Assembly: GCF_015832195.1 (NCBI RefSeq)
Contig: NC_052030.1
Coordinates: 8,823,439-8,887,438, forward strand
Origin: Motacilla alba alba
Taxonomy: Eukaryota; Chordata; Aves; Passeriformes; Motacillidae
Length of the DNA stretch: 64,000 bases
Direction of reading: 5' to 3'
The notes below the pieces were generated by a model. It saw nothing but the letters and a program-made list of their open reading frames with translations. It was not told the DNA's origin and ran no database searches. Numbering within the stretch: the stretch's first letter is position 1; every line of letters starts with the position of its first letter. Below, piece by piece: positions 9,921 through 22,465 of the stretch. Made by a program: the position numbers and the translations under genes.

Positions 9921-12590
9921 AAAAACTCTCTGCTCAGGTGAGCTCTGTAAGGCTATGCCTAGAGGGTGGTGGGGGTGATGGATGTCTCTTCTAAGCTCTC
10001 CTTTCTGAGATGTTACCAGAGCTCATTAATGACAGTGCAGGAAGTAGAGGTGACAAGACCTGAAGAAAATCACGTAGGTCACCTTTGGTTCATTAGTGCA
10101 GGGCTGTGACCTGTTTTCTAACGCCCAGAGCTCTGACCAGCACAACCAAAATGGAGAGGGTAGTGGGGGGCCTTAACCTTTTAGTGAAAAAGAAGAAAAG
10201 CAACCAACCAAACACCCCTTTACTGCAGCTGTGGAGTGGGGATGATGTTTGAAGTGATGGAAGGGGATCCATGGCTGCCTATTTCCAGCACTGGCAGGCA
10301 GCAGTGGGCTTGGGCCCTTGCCAAGCCTGGGTGGGAGGTGCCGGGGGTGCTCTGACAGGACCTTGGGGGTCCCTGGTCTTGGGACAGCATCTGATGGGAC
10401 ATGGGAGGTGGGATCTGTGGCTCCTTTGCTTTCTCACTTGGCCATGGACACGTGTCACCGTGTCACCGTTTCTGAGCTTTATTATTTCCTTTTAGATCGT
10501 GCTTGTGTCACACCTGTGAAACAAGGAACAAAGGAGGAGCCCTGGTGAATGGCTGCTGTGTCCTCTTAGGGGTTTCTGTTAGCAGTGCACAGACAAAGGA
10601 GCTGTTGAAGTGTCACCCTAAATGTGATATTGAAACACTCATTGCAGCCTCCATCTCGAAGGAGCCTGAGAAGTTTGATGCTATGAGGGCTCATGTTCTG
10701 CCAAAACATCCTCCTGCTTTGGGGTTAACTGATGGAGAATATTCAGGGCTGAGCTTCAGGAGGTGGGAACTTTTCTCAATTTCCTTTTATCCTCTGCAAA
10801 ATGCCCCTGTCTCCCTTCCCCCTTTCTTCCCCTCACCCCCTTTTCTCTTTATAAAGCTGGAATTCTTCCAGACTCTGCTCTGGGCTTGCAAGAAAACTTT
10901 ACTGTGTAAATTTGCTCTTTGTGTTGGGAGTCCTTTGTTTAAACAGCATTGTGAGCTTGCTGGGGAGGGATGGAAAGAGGGGGAGCTGGGAGGAAGAATT
11001 TGAAAAGCCCTGACCCCTGATGAATAAAATCCAGCACATTAACACATTCTTCAATAAATTCATGATTGCAGATAAGGTGGGAGTCCCCAGGGCCGGGCTT
11101 TTCATTAACCCCCTGCTGACTAACCCAAACAGACGGAGTGTTTTGTCAGCGCTAGGACAAGCAGAGCCCTTTTGTGGCGGAGGGGCCGGGTGAGCATGGG
11201 GAGCGCTCCTCCAGGAAGCCAGGTTACAAAATGGGACTCTATTTCAGAACAAACTCCTTTTGGTTAGTTTGATGAGATTACAGAAAGGAAAAGGCTTTAA
11301 CAAGGGGCTTATTGAAGCTAAGTAACTGTTCTGAATACAGTGAGGACCAGGGCAGAAAACATATGATTCCCAAGTAAACAGGCGCCTCAACAGTACGGCT
11401 GAAACAACAAAGCTGGACATGGTCCGTGTGCTTCTCCTGAGGCATGAGGGAATGCTTGGAGACATGAACCTGTGTGGGGCCCTGCAATAACCTGTGCACA
11501 GCACCCAGCACAGCAGGGCACTGCTGGCCAGGGCTGCCCTGCACCCTGCACTGCAGTGCTGGGCTGGAGAATGGCCTTGGAGGGACACGAGCACCATGTC
11601 CACAGTGTGAGGTGTGCCTCGTCCAAGGTTTCAGCCTCTGAAACCTTATTTGTTCCTCTGATGGAAAAGCCTATTCCAGGAAATATTTTGCTTTTGTGGG
11701 AACCTATCCCCAGAATGCTTCCCTCCCACATTAGGGAGGTCTGGGTTGTTTATCAGAATACCTACATTTTTGAAAGATCTGAATTCTGTGCCTTGTGTTC
11801 CCAAGTCTCGGTCAGCCAAGTAACTCAGAGTATCACTCAGCCCAAAGAAAAGCTTTTTGGGATGAAATGCAGGAAAATCCTGAGCTTGCCTCAGGGTCCT
11901 GCTGCCTGCTGGTGTTGAGGCTGTGTTTTTCCTATTCTGCCCACACTCTCAGGAGGTAACGACTTGTGGTGTACTCCAAGCTTTTCACAGAGCAGCTTGT
12001 GCCCAGGTGAAGTGAATCCTGTCCTTTGGGAGTAAACTCCTGCACAGGACACTGCACACATGCACCCAGAGCCAGGTGGGCCATGCACACCCCTCCTGCA
12101 GATGTGCACATCCCACTGGAAAGCACGTGAGAGCTGCAGTGCTGGGGCTGGGGGCTGCAGGCAGCATCAGCCCTGCCAACTCCCACCTGAACTCTGCAGG
12201 CTCAGCCTTCTTCCACTGCTGTGTTTTTGGTGTGCACTTTCATTTACCTGCAAGAAACTATTTTAAATTATTTCCCATTGCTGCTAACGGAAGCCTTTTG
12301 CTAATTTCCATGGAAAATAAATTCCTCTCTTTTAGGCGAACTGAAGTGTTCCAGCTGACTGCTTCTGGCCCCATCAGCATTGTGTCTCCTCTCCTGAATG
12401 CAAGGGTAGGTGCTGGGTTTGATGCCTCAGAACGTGACTGGTGCAGCCTCCACTCTCTGCTGAGCTCCTGGCCTGGTCTGCCAGCAGCTCTGTGGTGCTG
12501 TTGGGGAAGTGGTTGACAATTTAAGCCTGCAATCCCTTGTAAACAAACACTGTGTCTGCCGTGTCCTTCTCTCCCAGCAGCAAACATGGC
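9921..12590. other. Unassigned unique sequence
   Basis: Apart from the exon-like segment at 10496-10544, I see nothing definite here. A 166-codon open frame at 10503-11003 reads like protein for about 50 residues, but it has no start context or flanking exons. A small CpG-richer patch lies at 11130-11215. Confidence 0.45.
10496..10544 (+). other. Exon-like segment, 49 nt (weak)
   Basis: A T-rich acceptor (ATTTCCTTTTAG) precedes 10496 and a usable donor (CTG then GTGAAT) follows 10544. The segment is open in two frames. Nothing else connects it to a gene, and chance pairs of such sites are frequent. I list it only as a place to look in RNA data. Confidence 0.12.
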
Positions 12591-12599
12591 AGGGGCTCC

Positions 12600-12760
12600 T
12601 TTGCAGTCTGTGTGAAATTATTTACATTTCTGATGTTAATAAAGATAGAGAAATATTGTATTTGTATTACAATCAAATTATCTCAATTCATGGACCCTCA
12701 ATGTCCCTTATTCTTGATGCAGTGAGATTAAACATTGTCAGTTTCCCTAATTAATGGCCC
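12600..12760. promoter_or_regulatory. AT-rich island, candidate conserved non-coding element
   Basis: This is a sharp AT-rich island between GC-rich flanks, with homeodomain-like cores (TTAATAAA, CTAATTAATG) and GATA-type AGATAG near 12640-12755. It is typical of enhancer-like conserved elements, but conservation is not shown here. Confidence 0.25.
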
Positions 12761-15700
12761 ACACCTTCATCTCCAGGAAATCTCTGTGTCTGGCTCAACG
12801 CTGTGCACAGGTTTTGGCCTGGAATAACCTCAGTGGAATAACCCCTAACCCATGTGCAAACAACTTCCAAAACATGCTGGCCTTATGAGCCTGGTACTCC
12901 TTATCGAGGCTCTTGCTTAGGAGCCCAGGTGAGGGCAGCCCCATGTGTGAGAGATTGCTGCTGCATTAATGCAATTTCATATTTCATTGTCGCTTCATCT
13001 CATTGACAAGAAATATCTGGAAGAGAAAAACCTTGTGGTTTGGGTACATATAAATTATGGGTTCAGGCTCTGGCTGTGGGTCTCTGTGGCCTGTCTGCCT
13101 TGTGCCAGGCCGAGGAGCATTTCCCTCTGAATATCCCTCCTCAAAGCCCTCTCTCCCCTCGCTGCTGGCAGAGCAGAGGCAGCAGTTTAATGGTTTGAAC
13201 ACATGGCTCTGCAGGGCTGACACGTTCAACTGGAAGGAGCGGTCACAGCTCCTTCCCATGGAAAATCCATCTGTTCCCCTGCATTCCCTGGTGTGTGGGG
13301 TCTCGCTGCTGGGGCAGGGGGACAGTGGAGTGGGTATTATTTGCTGTGCACCCTGCTCAGCCGAGTGACGCTGTGCATGCTGGAGGTGCTGAAGAGGGGG
13401 TGCTCAGGCACATTTCCTCCCCTTCCTCTCCCTTCATTTACTATCTGAGACTTTGCTTTGTAAGAAAAGGCTGGTTTTTACGTTGGGGCTGTTATTTATT
13501 CCCCTCAGCTGTGCTCATGCTTGCAGAGGGCTGTGGAGCCCCTTGGAAGAACTCCATGGGCAGCCTGTGCTAGAGAGCTGGGGCTGGGCTTGGCAATGGG
13601 GGCTGCAGAAGGGGTTTGTTCAGGATGGAGGTCCAGGGATTAATCTGAAGACAAGGTTTTGTGTTTCTTTTCCCCAGGAATAATTTAAGTTTGGCTCTTT
13701 CCAGGCACTGGAAACTCTCCAGCAAAACTTGAAGGGATGGTTGTAAGGCAGAGGGAGTGTGCTCACCGTGCCCCAGCCAGGCCAGGACTCCCAGTCCCAC
13801 AGACACCCAGGAGTGGGGTTTTGTGAGTAGTGGCCATGTTTGGCTCAGGTCTGACCATCCTGGCAGGATGTCTATTTCGGGTTGGCCTCCCTCGAGCACT
13901 GGTACTGTGCCCATACTGTGGGCTGGGATGTTTTCTCTCCATCCTGTTGTTGGACAGTCATTAGCTGATCATACCTGGCCCATTGCTGGCCTGGTTGGAT
14001 GGGGGGACAGCCTGGATGCTGCATTCTGGAGTGCTGCTCTGTCCACTGTGGCTGCACATCTGCTGTCCGTGCGGCTGCAGCATCTCTGCAGCAACACACG
14101 GCCAAGGGAATGGCACAGGTAGCTCCCAGCCTGAAAACAAAGGCATTTCATCTCAATTTGAGCTGTTAAGAAGTATCTCTTTTCTTGTGATTTATGGAGC
14201 AGGATCAGGCTGGGAGGCCCAGGTGGGTCCTGCAGAGCCCACGGGGCGTGACCCGGGTTGGAGCCCAGTGGGGCCGGCGCAGCCTGTGATGGGGCTGCCT
14301 CAGCCTCCCAGCACTTTGAAGGCTGTTTGTGTTTGATGGGCTGATGCGTGTCAAATGCAATCCAGCTTCCCACTGTCTGCTCTGGCAGCCCCCTGAGGTT
14401 GGCCTTTGACAGATAAAGCACCCCCTCCCCGAATTTCTGATTTCACACTGATGCACAAACATTCTTTGGCAATTTGAGCCCATTGTATTAAAGTAGTTAA
14501 ATTCCTTAAGCATGTGCCTCTGAGATGACAGTGGTGATATTCATTGCAGAAATACTGGGGTGGTGGCAGTGCTGGCTCTCTGGCTGTGCCAGACCTGTGG
14601 CAGTGATGGGCCCTGAGCCAGTGGGAACCCTCCAGAGGCTGTGGATGAACCGTGGGTCCACGGAGCTGTGGACACTGTGACACTGACACACAGGACATCC
14701 ATGCTGTCTGCAGTGCTGCAACATGCACATCCCTGCTCTCCCTCATCCTTCCTGTGCTGGAGCAGCCACACTGGCCACGACAGCAGGAGCTCTGTGTGTG
14801 TGTGAATGACTTTCTTGCCTTTGTGCTGGACCTCAGAGAACTCACTCTGCCTATCCTAATGTCAGACTTGGCTATTGGACCTGGTCTGGAAGCCTCCTTT
14901 TCCGGCCAGGAGTGCCCACTGAGTCCAGGAATAGCCTGGAAATCAGGAAAAAAAAGTCTTAGAAAGGGAAGTAGCTTTGGTAAATGAAGAGTTGAATTGC
15001 TCTTTGCTAAGTGGAAGAGCTGGAGGGGGCACCACTGCTGGGATGTGTTACAGTCCTGCCTCTCCTCTGAGAGCCCTTGCCTCAGAAACTGCCCCATGTG
15101 ATGGAGTCACTTGTGAGTTAAGATTTTGTTTCAAATGTCTTAAGTTATTATTGATGCTTGAAAAGGTTACATCTGCAACCCATTTTCTATGTCACTGACG
15201 TTCTTTTCTGACAAATAATTTCAGAAATATGCAGCAAAATGTTTTGGCCCACAACCACTGCAGCTCACCAAGTGTGCAGCCCAAATCTTTACACATTTTG
15301 TATGAAAAAGCTTAACTCCTCGTGTTCTCTCGCAGCTCTGCCTGCACAGGCAGGCACAAGGAGCACACAAAGTGCTTGCTGCTGACCAGACCTTGCTGCT
15401 CGTGCAGTGCCCAGCTGGGTGATGAGAGGCATGGTGGGCACAGGGTATGGGCACAGGAGCTCTGCTCCCCTCCTGCTCTCTGCCATGGGTTGGGCTGTGA
15501 AGGGCTGGCCGTGTCACTCTATAAGTGCTCAGTGCAGGGTGGAAACCCAAGGGAAAGAAACTGGTAAAAGAGAAGGTGACCGGTTGTAGTCACAGCCACA
15601 TCCTCAGTTCCAGAGAAACACAGATGGGGAAGGGAATACTTGGTGGTGGTGTCAATCCTTTATAGTTTTGTTGATGCCCAGGGTTTGATGTGCAGGTGTT

Positions 15701-17380
15701 ATGTGGTCGCAAGACCTCGAAGAGCTTCAGACAACAAACCTGAAAGGGAGAATTCAGTCATTTTCCTGGGATAGTCAGACACTGTTTGCCACTGCTCCCC
15801 ACCATGGTCAGTGACTGCAGCCAGGCACGCTCTTCCTGGGCTCACAGGGCATCCCACACTGCTCCATGCAGAGGGACAGGCTTCCCAGCTTCCCAACTGC
15901 TGTCACAGCATGGTGATAATTTCAGGTCTTTTGAATGAGAAAGCAGTAAGTGTTCTTGACTTTGTGGTTAATGCCCAGGTGTGTGAAGGTGAAATGTGAG
16001 ACTTGCCTCCCAGGAATCATCATCAAAGCCAAGCATCATTCACGTGGTTTGCTTTGGAAGGTGGAACTTGTCTCTTTACCAAGCACTGCCACTGTCCAGC
16101 ATAGTGTTTGTAACAGATGGGAGCTTTTACAGTGCTGCTCACACAGAGCTGTGACCTCCTTCTGGTCTCATTAAATGTTAGGCAATTGACACATTCTCTT
16201 CTGTTATCTGAATTTCCAGCCTGGCTGAGAAAGGTGCTGCTGCAGCGAGCTGGGTGAGGTTAGATGTCATCTGAGTGTCTCTGCTTGATGTGCCTTTGCA
16301 GGCAGAGCTCAGCAGGAACTGTGCTATTGGGATGAAAGCCACAGCTTAACCTATGGGCGGTTTGAAATAACTTCATTGTGGAGTGGTATCCAGAGTGAAG
16401 ATGGGACTCCACAGGAACGCTTCCCTTTCCCCAGCTTGCCTTTGTTGTTGCTGCTTTGGTGAATATTAAGAGGGGTTGCTGACCCTTGCAAGCCCTCGAC
16501 CTTTGTATCTAAAGGCTGGTGGAGAAGAGCCTTCTTCTCAAACTCGCCAAGCCAGTCTTTCCCCAGCGCTCTCCTTTCTTTGCCAGCGTGACCCTATGGA
16601 AATGCGAGCCATGGAAATGCACCTTCAGAGCTGCCACCCTGGGAGCAGACTCCTGCACTTCCACCGTGTGTGGCTGACTGCTCTGCTTTGCATCCGTCAG
16701 GCAGGGTCATGTCTTCCCTGGGATGGGAATCTGCAGGTGGTCTGGCTCACATCCTGCAAGACAGACCCGCTTGGTCAGGGTGATAAGAATGATGGAAAAG
16801 TGCAGAGGGAACTTATCTGGGAGAACGTGGGAGGCACATGGCTAAAGGGTGCACCTAGGCCTAAGGGAACAGCACGGGAGTGGCTGTGGGGGCTCTCACT
16901 GTGGCTGGTCTGTGCTCGGCATTGCTGCTCTCCATTTGGAATGCAGGACCATGCAGGGACTGTCTCTGAGCTGAACAGTGCCTTCAGGAACGGGGGGATC
17001 AGAGCTGGATGTTTCCCAGAGTGGGACACGTGTCTCCTATAAAGCCAGACTGTCCTGCAAATGGCACGGGAAAGGGAAAGAGCAGTGGAGAAATCTTTTG
17101 CCCCTTTGCCCCCTGTTCTTGCACCGATGAAGCAGTGAGGTGTGAGTGTGATGTACCTTGTCATCAGTGGCTGTCAAAATCTCAGATATTTACTGAGAGC
17201 CTTTGCAGTGGACTGGGAGCTGGGAGCTCTGGCTTCAAACCCCATGCTTTAGCAGCTAGTTGTTTCTTTTTGTGTTTCATGAGAAGGTGCCTAGTGAAGC
17301 AAGACAATAACTTTGAAAGCTGACTCCTTTGGTTAACACAGCTGTTTGGGCCCTCCAAGTCTTTTTCATGGCTCTGAGGA
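12761..17380. other. Unassigned GC-richer sequence
   Basis: I recognise no gene or repeat. The longest open frame (minus strand, 14351-15097) is Ser/His/Cys-rich without family features and overlaps equally open frames on the plus strand. A short (TG)n run lies near 14793-14803, and an AT-richer patch at 15110-15310. Confidence 0.5.
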
Positions 17381-17384
17381 AGCA

Positions 17385-17612
17385 CTACGTAAAGGCAGAT
17401 TGTGACATAACAATACCAGTAACATAACCATAGCAGGCTGTCTCTTTTGTCTGTATTTTAAATGCTTTTCCTAATGACAGTTAATATTTGTCCTTCAGAT
17501 AACAGGAGTTTATTTTCTTAAATATTCTTAAATTTTCTTACTGTAACTGAGTTCATGTATTTGTATTTTACACTTGTATTTTTTTTCTATCTTACTTTTC
17601 TTTCTTGTTCTG
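17385..17612. promoter_or_regulatory. AT-rich island ending in a strong acceptor-like tract
   Basis: This AT-rich block contains TAATGACAGTTAATA-type homeodomain cores at about 17473-17487 and T-rich sequence. It ends in a long pyrimidine run finishing TTCTGCAG at 17607-17614. The acceptor-like end could mark an exon starting at 17615, but I find no good partner donor. It is either a regulatory island or a decoy splice site. Confidence 0.2.
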
Positions 17613-17614
17613 CA

Positions 17615-19440
17615 GTGCTGAGAGTTTCACATCGTACCATCTTCTTTTCATGTGGAATCATGTCTGCAAGTGGAAATGTAGCTCCTGTTCCTGCAGCTCA
17701 AGCTGTGAGAGCTCTTTGCAGAGGAAGGCATGTCATGCACAGCCTTTCACAAGGTCCCTGCCCCGTCAGGTCTTGAGATTCTTTGAACTTCTCTCCCTTT
17801 GGGGATCTGTGCTTTGCTGCCTAAGAACTGTCAGAGGATGTTACTGTTTTCCTCTGGTTGGTGAGGATGTTCCCTGTGTTCCCATTAATCCAGCTGCATT
17901 AGGAAGCACAGTGCAAGGCTCACACTGCTGAAGTGACTCTGGTCCTGGTGCTGGAGCCCCTGTGATGGACAGTAATGAGATGCCAAGTGGATTTGCAATG
18001 AAAACCCAACTGGCTGTGCATGCAGGGCAACAGGACAGCGGCTGCTGTCATCTCTCCTTTTGCAAACACTAGCAGCTATGAGGATTTTTAAATGTTTCAT
18101 GATATTTAAGGAGGTTTTGTTTCTAAAATCTGGTAAAACATCTCCCAGGCTCCCTCCTGTGCAGTATCTGTCAGCCTTTTGGGATCAGTCAATATTAATT
18201 TGAGGCCCTTGGGAATTTGTTTGGATGTTATGGTGCTGAACACAGTTTGTGTGTCCAGACAGACAGATTCACTGCCTATTCCACACTTCTCCTGTGTGGA
18301 ATCAGGGGTGTTTCTGTCTGTCTGCTTAGGGTGTCATTCAGTGGATGCCCATGAGACAGATGTGCTAATGAAGGGGTAGGGCTTTTTGAGGAGGAAGTGG
18401 TAGAGATGAATTCCTCTTCCAGGCAGTCGGAAGAAAGGACAAAAATTATATTCTGTCTGGAAAATTCTCATTCTGGTTGCTAGAAGCTTCCTGCTGATCT
18501 GTAGCCTGGGTTTATTCCTGGCCTGCTTCTTCCTCTGTGTTCCCATGACAGCTTCCCATCCCTTCAGTTTCCATAAGGCTTTTCTTTCCCATTGGTTTTC
18601 TTTCTCTGTACTGTCAGTGAAGCATCCAAACACGCTTATTTTGGAGCCTGAGCAATGCTAGAGTCTCTCGTGGGGCTGGCTCTGCAGAGCTTTGTGGGTC
18701 CTGGTTGCTTTGCCCCTGTTCTGGTTGGCCTCATTTTCCCCAAGCCTGGGTGAGTGGCATCTGGAGGTTTGCAGTTTTGGTTTGCAGCTGTAGAAGATGA
18801 GGAAATATTAAAAACAATAAAAATGTGGAAAATAGTGGAGTGAAATGTCTGTGCAGTCTAGTAAAGGTAGAAGGGATCCTCTGTGGGTGTTGTTAGGGTG
18901 ACATGCTCTGCCCCTGGTGTGTGAGCACACAGCACTTCCCTGCAGGAGCGAGTCCCCTCTCCAGTCAGCACTCAAGTGTTTTAGAGGAGGGGAATTAATT
19001 AAAATTACTTGATAGATTTCTTGCTTGGGTGTAATATGAACTGTATCCTCTGAGTAAGAGGATTTGCGATCTGCTGGTGGGCAGAATTGCCATCTATTTC
19101 CCCTTGTTGTTGAAGGTCTAATTGAGCTTTCTGACTGTAAGGAGATCGATGCGCACAAGCTTTGATGGAGCTCATCTCAAAGAACTCCTCTTCTTGCCAC
19201 AGCAAACAACATGAAAATGAGTGTCAGGTTTAGGGCTGAGTTCAGCTCCTGGCAGGAGCAGGTGAGAGCCAGGTTTGCAGCCCTGCTGCTGCATGCAGCC
19301 ACTGCTGGGGAGCAGAGCAAGGGCAGTGCTGACTCCAGTGGCCCATTTGCCTGTCCCAGAGGTGCTGCTGCATCCCCAGGGGGTCACAGGGGGATTAAAG
19401 TGGGGATTTGCCCAGATGAGGAATGAGGAAACTTCTCAGT
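17615..19440. other. Unassigned unique sequence
   Basis: The composition is mixed, with no convincing exon or repeat. An AT-rich patch at 18790-18850 contains AATAAAAA-type hexamers on the plus strand, with no gene upstream to use them. Confidence 0.45.
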
Positions 19441-20050
19441 TTTAAATGAGTCTTATGTACTTTTCTCAACAACTAACTATAGTTTCCTTGGTATTCCCAG
19501 GCTACCTTCCTGAATCATGTACTTATAACCATGCTTTCTGTGGTATTTTTCTCAATGAGATAATGTAAAATGCTGCTGCTACCTCAGGTTAGCTTTATGC
19601 TTGTGGGAAGATCATTAAGTTCAAGCTATAACCACAGCTAAAAAATATATTGCTCCTTAGACCTTTGGTTCATTGCCCTCCACAAAGAAAAATGACAACA
19701 TGAAGATCATCTTCCAGGAAGACTTACATCAGGGGAGTGCAGTGCTGAGGTGCAGCTCTCCTCCTTATTGGGGGAAGCTCCCACTCAGATGTTGCATTTT
19801 TAATTCTGGTCATTTCTTTGTAATTTGCAGAGTAGGGGCAAGATCAATAGAGTCGCTTTGTAAATTGGTGATAGGAAACATCATTAACGGTGTTAAGGAT
19901 TTAGCTAAGAGTGTTGGTTAGGAATCCTAAGTGACCTAATTTGTGACATGGCTTTTGGCTGGGGATTTGGCTGACATAATCAGGTGTCAAGCAAGACACC
20001 TGTCACTCGTTCATGGGTGGGAATATGGATTAATCTGAAAAAAAACCAAA
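19440..20050. promoter_or_regulatory. AT-rich island, candidate regulatory element
   Basis: This AT-rich region includes ATCATTAACGG and GACCTAATTTG-type homeodomain cores at about 19880-19945 and ACATAATCAGG near 19975. It contrasts clearly with the GC-rich sequence that follows. There is no coding frame of note. Confidence 0.22.
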
Positions 20051-21830
20051 CACCTGTGAAGGGTGTGTGAGCTGCTGGTGGTATGAGGGGCTCTGAGACA
20101 TGAGCCCCTTTCAGAGCCTTCAGGTTAAAAACCTGCATGGCAAAATGTGGGGGTATTTTGTGTGAGCTGTTGATGTGATGATGATCCTTGGCAAGAAGTT
20201 GTATGTTGAAGCCTGGGGTCTGCCAGGAAGGTGGGTAAGGAAGGTCTCAGGTGGCTCTGGGGCAAAGTGGAGGGCTGTGGTGGTGTGCTGGGAGGGCAGT
20301 TTGTTTTCCCTGTTGTGGGGTGCTGGCTGCAGCAGGCAGCCACTGTCTGATGTGGGTTTGGGGATGGCAGCACATGTACAGCTCTCCTGTACTGCACCTG
20401 CCTAACATTTGTGTCAGACAGCCACGGGCAAGCCCTGAGCTTCTGGAAGGCCTTCAGGAGACATCCTGCATGGGGCACTGTGCAGCCCCCAGCTGAGGAG
20501 AGCCAGCTGCCCAGCATGGCTGGACCTGGAGAATGTCTGCAGTTGGGTGTCCCCCAAGCCACTCAATCTGCATTTTCACATGTGTGAAAGCAAAGCAGGG
20601 GAGGATCCTGCTGCATCTCTAGGCTGGGAGCGTTTGAGCTCCCCATGCCTGCCATGGGGCTGATGTTCTGGAGGATCTCCTTGGCCCCTACAGCGCTGAG
20701 GGGCTGGCTGGGTGCTGTGCTCAGAGCAGGGCTGCTGTTGGCATTTTTTGGTCAGTTTTTCCCTGGGTGTGCTGTGTGTCCATGGTGAGAGCAGGGAAGG
20801 CCAGAGCTGGTTGGCTCTGTGGCCATGTGAGCCTGGGGGAGGCCTTTCCTTGCGTGGGGCTGCTGGCTGGGACAGAAGGTGCTGCTTTGGGGCTGCTGGC
20901 TGGGACAGAAGGTGCTGCTTTGGGGCTGCTGGTGACACAGGCTGGGACTGGCCATGCCAGACCTCCCTGCCCGCCCCGCCTGCCCGGGCAGGGGCTCGGT
21001 GCCCGGCCCTGTGGCTGTCTGCTGTCATGGCCACAGTTTTATTGGTGCTGCAGCTCGGCTGTGGCCCCTCTGTGGAGGGGCTGTGCCCACCCTGCCCATT
21101 CTTTGGAGGCACGGTGGGGGATGGCACTGGTTGCTTCCATGCTGCTGCCTGCTGGGCCTGGATGTGACATTTGGCTGGTGCTGCCAGGGCCACCAGGACT
21201 GTGGAGTTCTTTCTCTGCAGCTTGTTCTCCTGGGGCACAAATTGCATCTCTTAAAGCACTTAGTAAACTAACAATGGCTTGAAAGGAGGCAGTGAACAGA
21301 GTGACATCCCTGGGAGGCAGTGAAGAGCTGGAGGAGGAGAACCTGTGAGGAGGGTGGGCACAGAGCTGCTCTCAGGAAGGTGCTGGCTGTTCCTCTGGTT
21401 CCCTGTGACCTCGCACACACTGAACTGGTGGTGTGTGGTGCCAGCGTTGTTCATGATCCCGCTGTACACTGGGAAGCAGAACCTGAGATTTAATTGTGTG
21501 CTGCAGAGGGAGGGAATGTACTGAAGCTCTTCCTTGGACTGATGTGGGATGGGGACTTCGGGCAATAAATAATGTGATGACACCAGGACTTAGGTGCTTG
21601 TTGAGCTGCATTGATTTCATTCAAAGGGCCTGGCTGTTGTATTGATCTGGGGCTTTCTGTACCTGCAGAGCCTGGGGAGGGGGCAGGCTGGTCCCAGGCA
21701 CATGGGGGTGCATTTATGATGTTTTACCAAAGCCTTTTGGTGCTTTGCATGCAGTTGCTCAGCAGCTCTGGGGTGTTTGCTCAGGTGCCTGTGTAGGGGA
21801 AGAATCTCCCCAAAGGGTCACGCAGTTAAT
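20050..21830. other. GC-rich sequence with no identified gene
   Basis: This is CTG/TGGGG-rich DNA with open frames on both strands, including a 223-codon minus-strand frame at 20576-21247. The repetitive peptide in that frame (SQQPQSSTFCP units) simply translates the 33-bp tandem repeat inside it. Confidence 0.5.
20856..20932 (+). repeat. 33-bp tandem repeat, 2.3 copies
   Basis: Two identical 33-bp units (20856-20888 and 20889-20921) start with GGGGCTGCTGGCTGGGACAG. An 11-bp partial third copy follows. Perfect identity indicates a recent duplication, and copy number may be polymorphic. The period is a multiple of three, so it keeps frames open on both strands; this is not evidence of coding. 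Confidence 0.95.
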
Positions 21831-21970
21831 CTTTGCTAGCTGCCCATAATGGATGGGTGAGCAGAACCTCTGTATCGGCTTATGGACTTTAATTACCCCC
21901 CTGTAATTGAGCCAATGCGCAGGCTAACCTAACAGAAGTAAAATACCCTGAACTGCCCCATCCCCACCCC
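21830..21970. promoter_or_regulatory. Candidate enhancer with an inverted homeodomain pair
   Basis: AATTAC (21891-21896) and its reverse complement GTAATT (21903-21908) are separated by six C/T bases. This gives two facing TAATT homeodomain cores. A further CATAATGG lies at about 21845. The block is AT-richer than its flanks. This is a motif-level call only. Confidence 0.28.
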
Positions 21971-22129
21971 AGACCAGGCTGTTTTTTCCAGACATTTGTC
22001 CCAAGCCAGAACCACTTGCCCCTGTAATAAGGGAAGCAGCAGTCTTCAGGGTCACTTACCCTCCCTGGCTGTGCCAGGCCTTGTTCCCCCCTGACCCTCT
22101 TGGCTAACCTCCTCATTCTTAACGGGGGG

Positions 22130-22465
22130 CTCTCCTCTTGTCTCTCAAGGGCTAAACTTGTTAAAATGAATCACATTTGGCATATCTCCCTGTGGTGCCT
22201 CTCCAGATAAAAGTGGTCCCAGCTCGCATGCTCTATTTTTGTTTTGTTTCTGTATGTGGCAATTTTCTCTATACAAAACCCTCTTTTGTCAGTTTGTAGA
22301 AGAGATTATGGGGAGACAAGAGCCCGCCTTTTTTATATCCATCTTGCACTTTCTCATGGCTCCACGGATGGTATTGTTCATGGCCAAGGAACAATGACAT
22401 TTTTCTGTTCCCATATCTGATGTGATTAAAGGAGCTGCAGAGCAGAAGTTACACTGAAGATTATA
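22130..22465. promoter_or_regulatory. Candidate enhancer with an inverted SOX pair
   Basis: This 330-bp AT-rich block has little simple sequence. ATTGTTC (22373-22379) and GAACAAT (22389-22395) form a perfect 7-bp inverted pair around a TGGCCA-containing 9-bp spacer. Both arms match the SOX core ACAAT. Nearby are AGATAA (GATA type) and GATTAAAGG (TCF/LEF-like). The composition and motif density resemble a conserved developmental enhancer. Confidence 0.32.

Noticed and set aside
10503..11003. 166-codon plus-strand frame that reads protein-like for about 50 residues
   Set aside because: It starts from no ATG in good context, no neighbouring exon matches its phase, and the rest of the frame is compositionally random.
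14351..15097. 248-codon minus-strand open frame
   Set aside because: Compositionally random peptide rich in Ser, His and Cys, with overlapping plus-strand frames and no gene context.
20576..21247. 223-codon minus-strand frame with repeated SQQPQSSTFCP units
   Set aside because: The repeat peptide is the direct translation of the 33-bp DNA tandem repeat, whose length is a multiple of three. It is not evidence for a repeat protein.
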